Source of the DNA: Chaetomidium leptoderma
Lineage: Eukaryota; Ascomycota; Sordariomycetes; Sordariales; Chaetomiaceae
DNA length: 64,000 nt
Reading direction: 5' to 3'
NCBI GenBank assembly: GCA_033296705.1
Contig: MU856924.1
Span: 46,780 to 110,779, forward strand
Shown here one piece after another: positions 22,850 to 34,697 of the stretch. The notes beneath the pieces are model-generated. The model did no database searches, was not told where the DNA came from, and saw only the letters and a program-made list of their open reading frames with translations. A program made the position numbers and the translations under genes. How positions within the stretch are numbered: position 1 is the first letter of the stretch; each line of letters opens with the position of its first letter.

Positions 22850-24389
22850 TCACTTCATGTTCTGGAGCAGATACAACACCCCAGCATACGTCTCCTGGCC
22901 GCTGGGCACAATCTGGTTTGCCGGCAGCACAAAGCCATAGTTACCCGTGTCGCGCAGCTCGGCGGTGAAGACATAGTCGGCACCGACGACATCGTTCGTA
23001 TAGTCGACGCTGCTGCCGGTGGCTTTGTAGATGGTCGAGCAGATGGGCCCCGTTTTGAACGAGGTGCCATGAACGGCCCGGATGGCTGCCGCGGCTCCCT
23101 TGGCAAGGGACTGGAGCTCGGTGTTCTTTGCCGCAACGGCTGTGCACGAGTATCCATACGCTAGGAAGGGCAATTTTAGCACAAAGTCCATCCAAAGCCA
23201 CCACGTCAGCCACGATATGGGATGCTTACGAGTCATGAACAGCTGCGAATAGGAGTGCCAGTCAATGAAGAGCTTCACGCCCTGGTCTGCCTTGGTCTTC
23301 TTCAGCCACGCGGAGAGCACAGCAGTCTCTGGCGCATCGCCTCCCGCTCTTCCCTTGAAGTCCTCGGCGCAGGGGTTGGTCGAGGCACCGCCGCTGACAG
23401 ACCACTGGAACGGCCAGTTACGGTTGATGTCGTTTCCGATGCAGCTGCTGCCCGAGATGGTCTGTCGGTTCTTGCGCCACATCCGGTCTGTCGTCTGGGT
23501 GTAGATGAAGCCTGGCATGGCCTGTTAGCCCACAACGACTTTGAGGTGGGCTGTAATTACTAGTAATCTCACTTACCATCCGGATTGACGGCGGGAAACA
23601 TGAAGAAGTCATATTTAGCCAGGAAGCCCTCAATCTCGGGCGAGGCTGAGTTGGTCAGTAGGTTGTACGCAATGTATTCGACGACCTTTTTGAACTTGGG
23701 TGTTAGCAGGATTACTCTCCACATATCTGAGCAACATCATTCCCGTCAGAAGCTCAGCTCACCATTGTTGTTATCCACTCCCGGGCGTGAACGGTCCCGT
23801 GGAAGACAATGGCGGGCTTGTCCTTGCCGGACTTGCCCCAGAAGTGTATGCCGGTGATGGCTTCCCCGTTCTGCGATTTTCCAGCAGAGACAACCTGGGA
23901 TTGCGTCGGATACTGCGACTGGAGGTCGTTCAGGAATTGGATGTGGTCGCGGTAGCTATGGTACGAGTTGAACCACGTAGAATTGGCCGAGCCAACTAAA
24001 AATGGTAATGAGCAAAAAGATGGGACTCGTGTTTATCTCTGACTTTGGCGCAACAACATACCGGCGTACGCGCTGAAGGTTGATTCCTCTGCGATCGACG
24101 CGCCCAAGTCTTGGTGCATCGCGACCGCCTCCATCCCGGTGATCTCAGCCTCAAAAGCATTGACTCGCGCAGGGGGGACCACAATGTCGGCAGCAGCACC
24201 GGCCCGGGGTCTTCCCTTCCATGTTGTGAGACCGAGTGTGTCGATGATGTTGTTGACCTTGGCCACATCTTCACCAACCGTCAGGCGGAAGACTTTGTAG
24301 CCGTCGTACGACTTCCTTTGCGACGACTGGACGGCTGCCGCAGAAGAAAGCCCGAGAAGGGTGGACGAAACAAGAAGATTGCACCTCAT
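22850..24389 (-). CDS. Secreted M14A zinc carboxypeptidase
   Basis: Five exons (24389-24062, 23995-23763, 23685-23577, 23511-23230, 23160-22850) sum to 1263 nt, 420 aa, all in phase. The order is a signal peptide (MRCNLLVSSTLLGLSSAAAV), a propeptide of about 80 residues (YKVFRLTVGEDVAKVNNII), then the carboxypeptidase A-type domain. Zinc and catalytic residues are present: HGTVHAREW (HxxE), the substrate-binding NPDG and CIGNDINRNWPFQW, the third zinc His in DWHSYSQL and the catalytic Glu in FTAELRD. The enzyme removes C-terminal, probably hydrophobic or aromatic, residues from extracellular peptides. Introns break the motifs at HAREWITTM|VVEY and MTP|YGYSC, which the exon choice restores. 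Confidence 0.94.
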
Positions 24390-25747
24390 CTTGGAAGATG
24401 ACCGAGTTTTCTTTTCTCGGGTACAATAAACGGAGGGAACTTGCCAAGATAATCAATCACGTTGGCTTGGTGTTGAGGCGTTCTATCACTGTCTTATACC
24501 TCACCGCAGGCAAGTATCACAAGGTGGATCTCGCAAATGATGATTTGGCGGGGAGCCATGCGTGAAATCTGGACATGGTTAGGACTTAGGACAGACATGT
24601 GAACTTCCGTTTTGGGGAGGTGAGCGAGCCGCAATGGGGGCCGTGGATTGCTGCAACCTTCCCGAGATGATGAAGATCTTAACAACCCCGCCGGGCAATC
24701 CCACTTTACCTTGGACGCTAGCGGTGGCTAGGCACAAGCGATGAGCTCTCCCGAGTATTTCAGGGAGGTACATGTACCGCCACTGCTCAGCGGTTGTAGG
24801 ATTGACACGGCATTGCCGCATTGCGTTGCAACCTTGCGGCCCAGATGCCGAACCAGGGTTTACCTTCCGAATGGAGGGTTACTCCCGTTCTCGAGCGGCG
24901 AATGGAGAATGATGTTCATGGTGTGATCAACCACAAGGAGACTTGGGCCGTGGGTTGATAAAAAATGAGGGCTGCCAGTCGCAGAAAACGGAGGAAAAAA
25001 AAAAAAAAAAATAGAAGGTGACAATAGAGGACAAACCCATGGAGGTCACAAGAGAGGAGCACCATCATGCTGGGTGGCTGCAACATAAAAACACAGGCTC
25101 AGTACTAGTAGGCTGAACCAAGAGGCACCTAGGTAGGTAGGTAGGTACCTAGCCACAACATTTACCCCAGAGAGTACACGGGACAACCCAAAGTTAGCTG
25201 CACATAGGTGTAGTAAGGAATTTCCGAGATAAGTAAGGTAGCTAGTTCTCCTTGCTCGTTGGCAGGCCTCGGTTGAGTTAGTCACATGTAGGTTCGGGTC
25301 ACCCCGACTTCCCGCTCTGCCTTCCCGATCTAGGCAAGATTGGGTTGCAGCAATTGTGGAATGTTGGGATGCATGCTGGAATTCGTATGGACTGGGTGGT
25401 GACTGGACCACGCGCACCGTCATTCTCCGCTTCAGTCGACCGCTTCACAGATGATTACCTCTCAGTACATGGAAGCGTGAGGTCGGGTGGAAATCCCATG
25501 TATAGCATCATATGTAACTATATACATATATACACCGGCGCACCCATCCCGCAATAGATCACGGGTTTTCAAGCTAGAATCGAGACATTCTTCCACCGAC
25601 TCCAGTCCACCAACACTGCTGCTACAATCTCCAACACCACTTGCCGAGAAAGAGAACACCAGTCCACACGACCCTCTCAAGTCCACACTCTCCAGGCTTC
25701 ATGCCAGCGTCCTGCCTAAAACAACCCGGACGCCGAGCCGAGAGAAC
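24390..25747. other. Intergenic region
   Basis: No coding evidence. Contains an A17 run near 24995-25011 and a cluster of CCTAGGTAGGTAGGTACCTAG at 25128-25152. The upstream part is the carboxypeptidase promoter region. Confidence 0.5.
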
Positions 25748-26605
25748 CTAAGAAAACTGCGAGAAGAACTCCCACGTGTTCTTGGGCGCAATGAGGGTGG
25801 ACGAGCCAGAGTCAGTCTGGGACGGGTTGTGGTCGCCGTTGTGGATGACCCAGGTGACGGGGAAGCCCTCCTTGCAGTTCTTGTAGACCGTCTTGACCGA
25901 CTGGCCGCCGTTGGGGTTGGGCTCGGACACGGGCGTGCAGCCGTTGTTCTTGACGAAGCGGTCGCGCAGCTGCCGGCCGCCCGACACGTTGAGCACCGAG
26001 TCGCTGGTGCCGTGCTGGCCGTAGTAGGCGACGGGGTCGTTGCCGCCCGAGCAGCCGCTGAGGAGGCCGCCCGAGATGACGGCGACGGCGCGGATCATCT
26101 GCGGCCGCGAGCAGGCGAGGTTGTACGACATGGCGGCGCCGTAGCTGAAACCGGTCGAGAAGCGCAGCTTGGTGTCGACGCAGAGGTCCGCCTCGACCGT
26201 CTTGACCAGCTGGTCGAAAAAGGTGGTGTCCTCGCCGCCCTGGTTGCCCCAGCCGGCGTTGAGTCCGTCGGGCACCACGAAGATGGCGCTGTTGTTGGCC
26301 AAGGGCGGCAGACCGTAGAAAGGGATCACGCCGCCGCGGTTGGGATCCTCGCCGTTCACAATCTTGGTCATGCTGCCGCCCAGCTGGTGCCACAGGAAAA
26401 CGAGCCGGTAGGGGCGGCTCTTGTCGTAGTTGTCAGGGAGCTTCACGTAGTACTGCCGCTGCTTGCCGTTGACTTGCATCGAGTATTGCTGGTTTCTGAT
26501 GGTCGCGGTTTTGCCGCAGCCCGCCGAGCTCTCAGCCATGACACCACCCAGCCACGTCAGGGCGAGGAGGCCCATGGCCATGATGGAGTTCGATGTTCCC
26601 AGCAT
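25748..26605 (-). CDS. Secreted feruloyl esterase (CE1-type)
   Basis: An intronless gene of 285 aa. It has a signal peptide (SIMAMGLLALTWLGGVMA) followed by a GCGKT start of the mature chain. The alpha/beta-hydrolase nucleophile is in GFSYGAAMSYNLAC; the acid is probably in the region before SVLNVSGG, and the catalytic His is in VIHNGDHNPSQTDSG. LPDNYDKSRPYRLVFLWHQ and VVPDGLNAGWGNQGGEDTTFFD are hallmarks of the single-domain fungal type B/D feruloyl esterases. The enzyme releases ferulic and p-coumaric acids from arabinoxylan esters outside the cell. There is no carbohydrate-binding module. Six cysteines suit a secreted protein. This is the clearest sign of a plant-biomass lifestyle here. 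Confidence 0.92.
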   Translation of the reverse strand: MLGTSNSIMAMGLLALTWLGGVMAESSAGCGKTATIRNQQYSMQVNGKQRQYYVKLPDNYDKSRPYRLVFLWHQLGGSMTKIVNGEDPNRGGVIPFYGLPPLANNSAIFVVPDGLNAGWGNQGGEDTTFFDQLVKTVEADLCVDTKLRFSTGFSYGAAMSYNLACSRPQMIRAVAVISGGLLSGCSGGNDPVAYYGQHGTSDSVLNVSGGRQLRDRFVKNNGCTPVSEPNPNGGQSVKTVYKNCKEGFPVTWVIHNGDHNPSQTDSGSSTLIAPKNTWEFFSQFS

Positions 26606-28818
26606 TTTGGGATCCTGGTCTTAGCCGTTGAACGAGAACGAGATACGTCGACAATGCACACAGGGCTGAAGGCTGACTAACAAGGGCACTATGTCTGATC
26701 ATGTTTTTCTAGCGAGAGACCGGTGGTTTTATACACAAACACGTCCCTCCTTAGACTCCAGTTGAGCACGACCCAAGGTTCCTTGGCCATCACAGCAAGG
26801 TAGCTTGCACTGGCGCACGAATCGGGTGAAGTTGGCGATGGAACCCCTGGAATCCTCTACACACCGGCACCATGATCGCCAAGCCAACATCCCTAGAGTG
26901 TTCGACTTCCAGGTACGCCTAAGCTCCGTCGTTGTCGGCATTGCTAACCTAAGTTCATTCATTCCAATTGGTGCGGCTCCCGACTCCACGTTAGATATTA
27001 ATGTAAATACAGCCGAGGACGATCATGTCATGGGTTACTACCCATCGCACGAAACAACATTTAGGCAGAGAATCCATCAGGGCGGATGTGCGCCACTGGA
27101 TAGTGTAGATCCAGTAACCTGATACCTACTTCCAGGTTATCCCCATTCCCCTGTGCGCGTCCCTCCATCTTTTCGATTTGCCGTCATGCGCGCTAAATAG
27201 AATGCAGCCCCCAGACTGCCCACTCGGTCCATCCCTCGGCAAGTATTCTCCGACCGGCCTATCAAGGGTTTTGTGCGCCAAAGCTTGTTTCAGGTTTATT
27301 GAAACCAAGGCTTCTTTGTAGGGGATATTGACGAGGTCGAGGCGACAGACCAGCTCTCCCAAAGGTAGAGTGGTATAATGAATCTCCGTGTAAGTGTACG
27401 CCTTGGGCCAACGAGACGGCAGTTGTCGTGAACAGCTGCCGAACCAACATGCTCAACCGTGTAAGCTCCAGGCCAAGACGCTGGCACGATGCCCCGTAAA
27501 GTGGCCTCGAAATATACTGCAATCCAATTGGCAAGGCGCTTCTTCTTCTATTTACATTACGTCGAGGCTGAATCGACCTCATTGACTGTCTACCTTATAT
27601 TTCGGTTTTCGGACGGACTGGGAACGAGAGCCTTTAGTTCGGTATCATTTTTGGGCTGGTCCTCGGGTTCATACTCTTCCGTCGTGCAATATATGAAGCT
27701 AATAGAGTACACAGGTCCGGATCTCCCGGTCTTCTCGCCAAGTCCAGAGAAATAATGGAGAAAGATTACCTTGCGCATGCTATTCTGCCGGATCGCGTCA
27801 GGAGACATCGTTGACAAGTTTCTCCTTTCCACCTGCATAACCGGCCTTCTTCCAAGAGTTCAAGGAGCCATACTTCGAAGGCCACAATGGAGCCAAGGGT
27901 TGCGCTCATTCCTCACTAGCTTCCCTGCAAAAAGAGTGGCATTGGTCCCGCGACACATCCAACTGCGACCACTTAGATCTTTTACCGGCTGCCAGTATGC
28001 CTCGCTGAATGAGAGAATGGTGGTATGAAATGGGGTTAATTCTGCTACATGAGGTAAGGACAAGCAAATGAAAGCTTGAAGAAGAACGCGGTCGACTACT
28101 AGAGTGCTTTCTACTTCTTCTACTGCCGGCATTAAAGTAATAGTCTGCTCCTTATGTTGCTGCAATGCTACTAGTACCCAATACGACTCTTTGAATGTTC
28201 ACTGGAGCGATAGTAAGTCTATGTGGATTTGCCATGTCCTCGCCCAAGAGACGTCCTGCTACTCGAGCTTGGAGAGTTGGGCTCTTTTGCTGTGATACAT
28301 CTTTGGATCAAGTGAATTGATAACAACTCTAGGAGTGCACCGCGTATACTTGAAGAAGACCGTCGCTGCGTCGCAGTAGCCATCACGAATGTTGACACTG
28401 GATATACCGCCGATATCGGAAGGTTGCATCATATGTACGTCTGACTGGGTCGGGGCTGTCCTAGCTTAGGATAGCTTACATGTCCGAAGCAGTGCCTCAC
28501 TTGGAAGACAAATCCGCTGCTCGGTACGCCACACAGGCTTCGAAGATATTCCACAAGCACGCCTCCTGCATGGTCTTATCAAGGCTCGTGTGGAATTTGT
28601 CAATAGATCAGTAATCAATGGTCGCACTGCAATGCTCTAAAGTCTAAACATCATTTCTTTACCATGACAAACGTCGGGAAGCAGACTGAGCTCAGCTAAC
28701 GACACATAGGTATAGAGACTATCTCGACTGCCGTTGTTTCCTCCCACAGACCACTATTAAGTATTACAGAATAACCCGCATACAGATATATTAGCATTCC
28801 AACCAACACTCCGCAAAC
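26606..28818. other. Gene-poor, probably decayed region
   Basis: No intact gene. Several short open stretches (for example near 27130-27360, 27590-27840 and 27860-28160 on the minus strand) have protein-like composition but are interrupted and match nothing I recognise, which suggests old transposon or gene remnants. The 28630-28818 part is the promoter of the crotonase-fold gene. Confidence 0.45.
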
Positions 28819-29857
28819 ATGCGCTTTCCCACAACCACCCCCCTGATCGTCTTGTCACTTGTATCCGCCATCTCTGCCGCCCCAGCGACATCTCCCTCCC
28901 CTTCCTCCGTGATCAAGGTCAAGAAGATCACGCCGTCGTACTGGCGCGCGACATTCTCGGACCCGCCCTTCAATATCCAGGGCGACGCTTTCTTCCGGGA
29001 CTTTTACGCGGTCGTCGACAAGATCACGGGCGATCCGGACGTCAAGGTTGTTGTCTTTGACTCGAGTTCTGACACCTTCTTCTCGAACCACGTCGATCTT
29101 GTCAATCCCCTCGATCCTGACCTGTGGCCGGGGAACCCCCGGTACTGGGACAGCATCATCCGTCTCGCGACAGCACCCGTGCTCACCGTTGCGGCTATCA
29201 GAGGCATCGCTGCTAACGCCGGCGCTGAGATTGCGGCCGTGTTGGATGTTCGGTTTGGGAGTAAAGAGAAGGCTGTTTTTGCGCAGATGGAGGTTGGCTT
29301 TGGTAGGTTTTGCCCCCCCCCCCCCAAATCACGCGTTTAGCTCAGAGTTTTGACGGTGAAAATAGGCGGAAATCCAGGCGGCGGTGGCATTGAGATGCTT
29401 GCTCGTCTAGCCGGCCGAAGTCGGGCGCTTGAGGTTGTGCTCGGGGCCGATCGCCTCGATGCTGATACAGCTGCTCTTTATGGATGTATGTCATGATCTT
29501 TTGTCCAAACAAAAGAAAATAAAAGCTATTTGAACTAACGGAGAATAAGGGATCAATCGCGCAATCCCCGATGCTGAGTTCGAGAAATTCGTCGATAGAT
29601 TTGCCCGCCGGGTTGCCGGCTGGGATCACTTCGCTATAGCCGCAGCAAAGAAACTCATCAACGAGCGCACCGGGTTTCCCACGGCGGCCGAACAAAAGGA
29701 AAGCTTTAACTCGTTCTTGGCCGGTGTTGCCCAGGGGGCCGTTTCCGCACGCCTCAAGGCTATGGCCGCCGCTGGGATGCAGTCTAGCCTGGAGTTTGAG
29801 AAACACTTTAGCGAAGAAGAGCTGAAGTTTGTTGGCGACGGGCCATGGGCTGCGTAG
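28819..29857 (+). CDS. Crotonase-fold (enoyl-CoA hydratase-like) protein with signal peptide
   Basis: Exons 28819-29302, 29366-29485 and 29550-29857 sum to 912 nt, 303 aa. The crotonase superfamily core is visible: YWRATFSDPPFN and the DVKVVVFDSSSDTFFSNHVDL region that forms the first oxyanion-hole strand, then VLTVAAIRGIAANAGAEIA for the second, and QMEVGFGGNPGGGGIEMLARL near the usual catalytic-Glu region. Unusually, the N-terminus (MRFPTTTPLIVLSLVSAISAAPA) is a strong secretion signal; a CoA-dependent enzyme outside the cell would be odd. It may use a non-CoA substrate or act in the ER. Intron 1 carries a long C homopolymer near 29308-29321. The whole protein is intact. Confidence 0.85.
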
Positions 29858-30281
29858 GACTATCATTGACCTAGTGAGAATGGCGGCGAGGTATTGTCTC
29901 ACTTGAACGAGGGTAGTGCGCGGGTCGTCATGTCGGGGTATTTAATGCAGCTCATTTCAAGGATTTGTCCTCCCTTGCGACTTCCAGGTTCCGAGTCGAG
30001 GACGAGATGGGGGGACGCTGTTCGCTGTTTCCTCCTCAAAGTGCTCCATCGTTCCTTACAACGTGCGACATTTCCCAGGTCTTCACTCTTTGCCACCATA
30101 TCACGGTTGCTCGCCGAGTCACTACCACCGCTCTCTTATATCACAATCCAAGTCAGTATTGCTTACCGTCCTTTCCGTCCCCCCAACCAGCAGTCATACA
30201 GAGATATTGGTAAGTTCCATTACCACTCCTAACCACCTCGCTGGGTGGCTAATCGGCAGCACCCAAGGTTGCGCCGACGCA
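29858..30281. promoter_or_regulatory. Leader region of the MFS gene with a 5' UTR intron
   Basis: A perfect GTAAGT donor at 30210, a CTAAC branch site and a CAG acceptor at about 30257-30259 define a likely 50-nt intron in the 5' leader. The upstream reading frame has no transporter-like content. Confidence 0.4.
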
Positions 30282-32208
30282 ATGTTGGACCAGACCGCGG
30301 CAGACTGCGGCGACCCGCCAAGGTACTCGACAATCGACGAATACACCAACAACGGGGGCCCCTCGGGCAACATCCATGGCTCGAATAACGAAATCGGTAT
30401 CGGTAGCAGCGAACCCATCGCCATGGCCCCGCTTCACCACGAAACGGGGAAACGCGTCAACACAGGACAACCTGGACAACCTGGACAACCTGGACAACCT
30501 GGACAAGAGTCACAAGACGCAGGACCAAGTCGGCCAAACAGGGCGTATTCTGTCGCCTCAGGCAATACTACCCTTGTGCGGGTCTCTCTCTCTGGAGACG
30601 GCGGACACGGCCGAGACGACGGGCACGACGCGAACATTATCCGGTGGGACGCAAACGACGCCGAGAACCCCCACAACTGGCCGGGCCTGTTCAAGTTCCT
30701 CCACATAAGCCCTGTCATTGGCATGACCCTGCTGAGCAACCTCGCCATTGGCATGATCGCCCCAAGCATCCCCAAGGTCTTGAGCGACTTCCGATCCGCA
30801 AACCACGAACTCGCCGTCTTTGCCGTGACGGCCTACGTTCTCGGTTTCGCCGCTGGACCCCTGCTGGTGAAGCCGCTGAGCGAGAGGTACGGTCGACGCG
30901 GCATCTACCTCGTCTGTAGTCTTGGCTTCTTCGTTTTCACACGAGCATGCGCCCACGCCGCCTCTCTGGAGCTGTTGGTGCTTTTTCGGGCCATCGCCGG
31001 CGTGTTCGGCAGTTGCCCGCTCACCATCGGCCGGGGCACCATCACGGACTTGACGGCGGGCAAGAAGCTTCAAATCGCCCTCGGTATTTACAGCTGCTGC
31101 GAAATGGTCGGGTTCGCCTTCGGACCTTGGATTGGCAGTCGCTTGGCCGACGCTGTCGGCTGGCGCGCTGTATTCAGGATTGTGGCTTTCGCAGCCGTTG
31201 CCTTACTCCTGCCCTCGATCATGTTGTGCTTCCGTTCCCAAGAGACCTACGCACCGGTGCTGCTCCAACGAAGAGTCAACAGGCTACGGAAAGAAACGGG
31301 GAATGTTCTACTTCGGTCCAGTCTCGATTCCGGCCGGGACCATTTCCGGGGGAACATCATCGTCCCTTTCAGACTCTTGTTCTCTAGCTCCGTGTGCACC
31401 ACTTACGCCGTCATCGGATGCCTGGCGTACGGTTGTCACTTCATCATCTTGACCACCATCGCCTACGTCTTTCCAAAGTTCTTTGCAGCTGAACCCGATT
31501 CTCTTCCTCTTCTTTTCCTGGGCATCGGCCTCGGATGCATGCTAGGCTGGATGGGGTGCTTTGTGTTGCCACGGACAGAACAACCAGAGGACCACAGTCG
31601 GCGACGCCTTTGGCGTTTGCCAGTTGGCCTGTTCTTGGCAGCGTTTGGGCTCGTCGTATACGGCTGGGCCCCGATGGATCAAGATGGTGACCTCTGGGTA
31701 TTCCCTCTGTTTACACTCCTACCAATCATGTGAGCCTGTTTATTAATGCCCACTTCGATGTGGCTGGCACTGACTATTCTGCAGTGTCATGGGCACCACT
31801 CTGAGCTTCGGATCCTTGACCACGGTGAGTGAGCCATTTATCCCAAAGGAGGACTGGAGTGAGAAGTAATGATTAACGCCGAGACAGGTTTTGCACGACA
31901 CATTCAACGGAGACTCGGCCATTCCGGCGGTTGCTATTGGAAAAAGTATCTGTGGCGGGGCCCTCCCAGTTTTTGGACCGACGATGTATGCTGGTATGGG
32001 GGTAACATGGACCAATACAACGTTGGCCGTGGTCATGGCTGTGTTGCTCCTTGTTTCTCTTCGGCTCATCTCGATAAACAATCGCAATAGGGTAAGAGGG
32101 CCGGAGGCGCGAGGAGAACCCGGAAGTCCCTCGTCCACCCGGGATGCATCCTGCACGGGGGCCTGGGGCTGGGCGGTTCCTATGAGGCCGTTTTGGAATT
32201 GGATGTAA
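30282..32208 (+). CDS. MFS transporter, DHA1-type
   Basis: Exons 30282-31729, 31785-31824 and 31888-32208 sum to 1809 nt, 602 aa. The N-terminal 130 residues are cytosolic and disordered, with a 9-bp repeat giving GQPGQPGQPGQPGQ. DAENPHNWPGLFKF precedes TM1, as in fungal polyamine/drug:H+ antiporters of the Tpo1 type. The signature loop after TM2 reads SERYGRRGIYLV (motif A variant), GRGTITDLTAG sits in TM4-TM5, and WRAVFRI closes the first half. About 12 hydrophobic segments are seen. The two last exons restore IVMGTTLSFGSLTT and the final helices. The substrate is unknown; export of small toxic compounds or polyamines is the usual assignment. I chose ATG 30282; an upstream frame to 30063 is leader. 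Confidence 0.88.
30466..30507 (+). repeat. 9-bp tandem repeat (GGACAACCT)
   Basis: Four consecutive GGACAACCT-type units encode the GQP repeat in the cytosolic N-terminus of the MFS transporter. Confidence 0.75.
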
Positions 32209-32954
32209 TTAGTTATATGAGGTAGCATTAGACTTCAGCGCACTTTAGCGACAGACGAAATTCGATGATGGTTCGGAGGAGACCTCTTCCAGCGTCATTC
32301 TTCCAAAGTATGGTGCGGTATTTCTACAAGCCGTTGGTAGTTGGATTCGTCACCCGCCGCACTCTGACCCCTGAGAACCTCTCAACTCCTATGGGTAAGA
32401 AGGGATAGAGAAATATACCAAAAACCAATAAAAAAACATGAAAGAAAGTGAACAACGAAGGACGCTTGGCCGTATAGGAGAGTAGTATACCTAAAATGTC
32501 GATAGAGAATATTTGTAGGGGGCTCGGTGGATGTGAACTGGTCCTGAATAGGTAGTGAGTCCTCAATGGAGTGGGTTCTAGAGGCCGTTGTTAGCCTCGG
32601 CTAACATCAGCCCGAATGCGCGGTCGATCGGAAAGACACGGAGTTCCACAAACACAGATGGGAAAGATGGAAATGCGGCAGAAAAGCGCATAAAAATGCA
32701 GCCGAGGTGAAAGAAGCCCTATACAATTCAATTGACGGGGAAATGCACCCGGCATCAAGGTTAACCCCGGAACGCCACCAATGAGACCGCGCGTACAAAG
32801 AAAACCCGGATCACCGGGACACACCCGGCCCGGCCCGAACACGATCGGCCGGTCCACCGGCTCTCAGGGTGAAAAAGGTCCTATTCCACCACAAGCGCAG
32901 TGCCGGTTTCATCCTTTCTACACCCTCTCTCGAGCCTCTCAATCGCCTCGAAGT
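32209..32954. other. Intergenic region
   Basis: Between two convergent genes. AT-rich 32380-32540; no coding pattern recognised. Confidence 0.5.
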
Positions 32955-33478
32955 CTACCGGGTCCGCTCAAACCAGCCGCTCGAGCCGGCGATGGCGACT
33001 GACTGGTCCATCACCCACTCGCCCACACCGAGGTACTTGTCAACCCATTTTGACACCTCCTTGTTCTCTCCGGCGGCCTTGTCTGTTTTGAAACTGGGCC
33101 TTGAACGATCCCCGGAAGCGGGGGGCAACGGTCAGCTTTACTGTTCGCCGTCGCTGTGCTGTGCATGGCTCGCCGCGGAAGTGGGATCCGGTATAATCGA
33201 GGAGTTTACTCACGTCAGGCCGGTCGAGCGCTTCATTCCCGCAAGGAATGCGGAGACTAACCGGGAAACCGTCAGTCTTGGGGACAGAGATACGATAAAG
33301 GGAAAAACTCACAGAGGACAGCGTCAAAGGCATAATGGGTCAGCCGTCCAAGCTTCGACCATAACCCCAAAGTCAGCAAGTCGAGGAACTGGGACCGATC
33401 TTAGACTCCGAATCGACTACAGGGCCGAAAACGACCCTGGACGAACGAGCGCCGGGGAGGGGCAGCACCCACCACCAT
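32955..33478 (-). CDS. atg44: Mitofissin Atg44 (DUF1748 protein)
   Basis: A short gene split in four exons: 33478-33473 (only ATGGTG), 33352-33313, 33256-33214 and 33093-32955. They sum to 228 nt, 75 aa, every junction in phase, every intron (120, 56 and 120 nt) with GTGRGT-like donor, CTGAC branch site and AG acceptor. The joined protein opens with LGRLTHYAFDAVL, continues AFLAGMKRSTGLT and ends with KYLGVGEWVMDQSVAIAGSS and WFERTR, the full signature of DUF1748. This family is the mitofissin Atg44 of fission yeast (Mdi1 in budding yeast), a tiny intermembrane-space protein that drives mitochondrial fission for mitophagy. The length matches the family (about 70-80 aa). It sits between the MFS gene and pyruvate kinase; no functional link is implied. 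Confidence 0.88.
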
Positions 33479-34697
33479 CTTGACCGACTTTCCGTTATTT
33501 TGAGCTTCGAGACCGAAATCGAGCGACGAGGGGGGATTCGAGGCGATTCGCTACCTTGCGAAGTCACGGTTCACAGCAACCAGTGCGACGTGGAACCGAA
33601 TTCGTGGTTGGGGGGGGGGTGTTTGTTGGTTTTCGAGGCGGCGGGGTGGGAAACAGACGCGCAACCGAAGAGGCGGGCAAGCGATCACAAGATCACCCAT
33701 CGACAACGACAAGCCGTTTCCGGGGCGAGCGAAAGCTTGGGCCACTCAGCCACGTGCGGGGTCACGGGGGGTCGCATTTCCGTCGGAAACTTATCGACCC
33801 CACATGGCGCCAGACTTGACAGCGATTGGTTCCCACCATCCCGCGCATCCAATGTGGACCCGGGTGCTGCCAAGTGTCAAGCGGGGCAGATCCGATAAGA
33901 AGGTACTTGACATCACTAAATTCAACGTCAAACTTCAACGCCGATTTGCCCTGGGGCAAGCATCATTGTGGTTCTCCGGAAAGCCTGACTGGAGGTGGAA
34001 TGCACTTTGGCAGCCACAGATGGGTACGGGGCACAACATGGACATAATGCAACTCAAAGGGCTTTCTTTGGATGTACCGAATCGCCCCGTCTCCTGAGTA
34101 CCTGGCAGCAGCGCCAAAGAGGGGTGGTGGGGCAACCCCCCGCCGAGTGGGATGTTGAGAAAGCTTTGGGAGCTCCCCCCTCCAACAAGCGTGGGAGCAT
34201 TGGGTTGTCGAGACGAACTTTTTTTTCTCGCGCAGACACCAATTTCCCCATCTCTCGCCGACCAAGATTTCCTCGTGTCCCTACCACCAGCGCGACTCTC
34301 GATTTTGCGCATTGTTCGAGGTGAGTCCCTGCATTTCCTGCGCTTTCGGGTTGGTGTCTGTTTGTTGCCTGGTTGATTCAACGGGGGCGTTGTTTCACAT
34401 CTCGCACCGCCGCGGGGCGGAGGAGAGCCACTCGCCCGACCGCCTCGAGAAGTTCAGCTGCCTTGGATGGCAAGTTGAGCAGCAGGTTTCCCGGAGTCTT
34501 CTCCTCCAATCCTCCAACCCACCCTACCCCCCAAACCCAAACTGCGAACAACGGCTCGACTTTCCCTCCCGCAAGCGCCCTCGCCTCCGGAGTCGGAGAT
34601 TGCTGACCAGTCCATCTCAGGCTTAAATTCCCACATCCTCTTTGGATCCGGAGCCTCGCGCGAATCTTTTTCGTAAACACCACACGGATTCTTCATA
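33479..34697. promoter_or_regulatory. Promoter and leader region of pyruvate kinase and atg44
   Basis: A 1.2-kb divergent interval. The last 200 bp before the pyruvate kinase ATG is strongly pyrimidine-rich (for example 34495-34530), a common feature of highly expressed fungal genes. No coding pattern was recognised and no TATA box is convincing. Confidence 0.45.

Noticed and set aside
25487..26680. 397-codon plus-strand frame across the feruloyl esterase
   Set aside because: Antisense to an unambiguous esterase; no recognisable domain.
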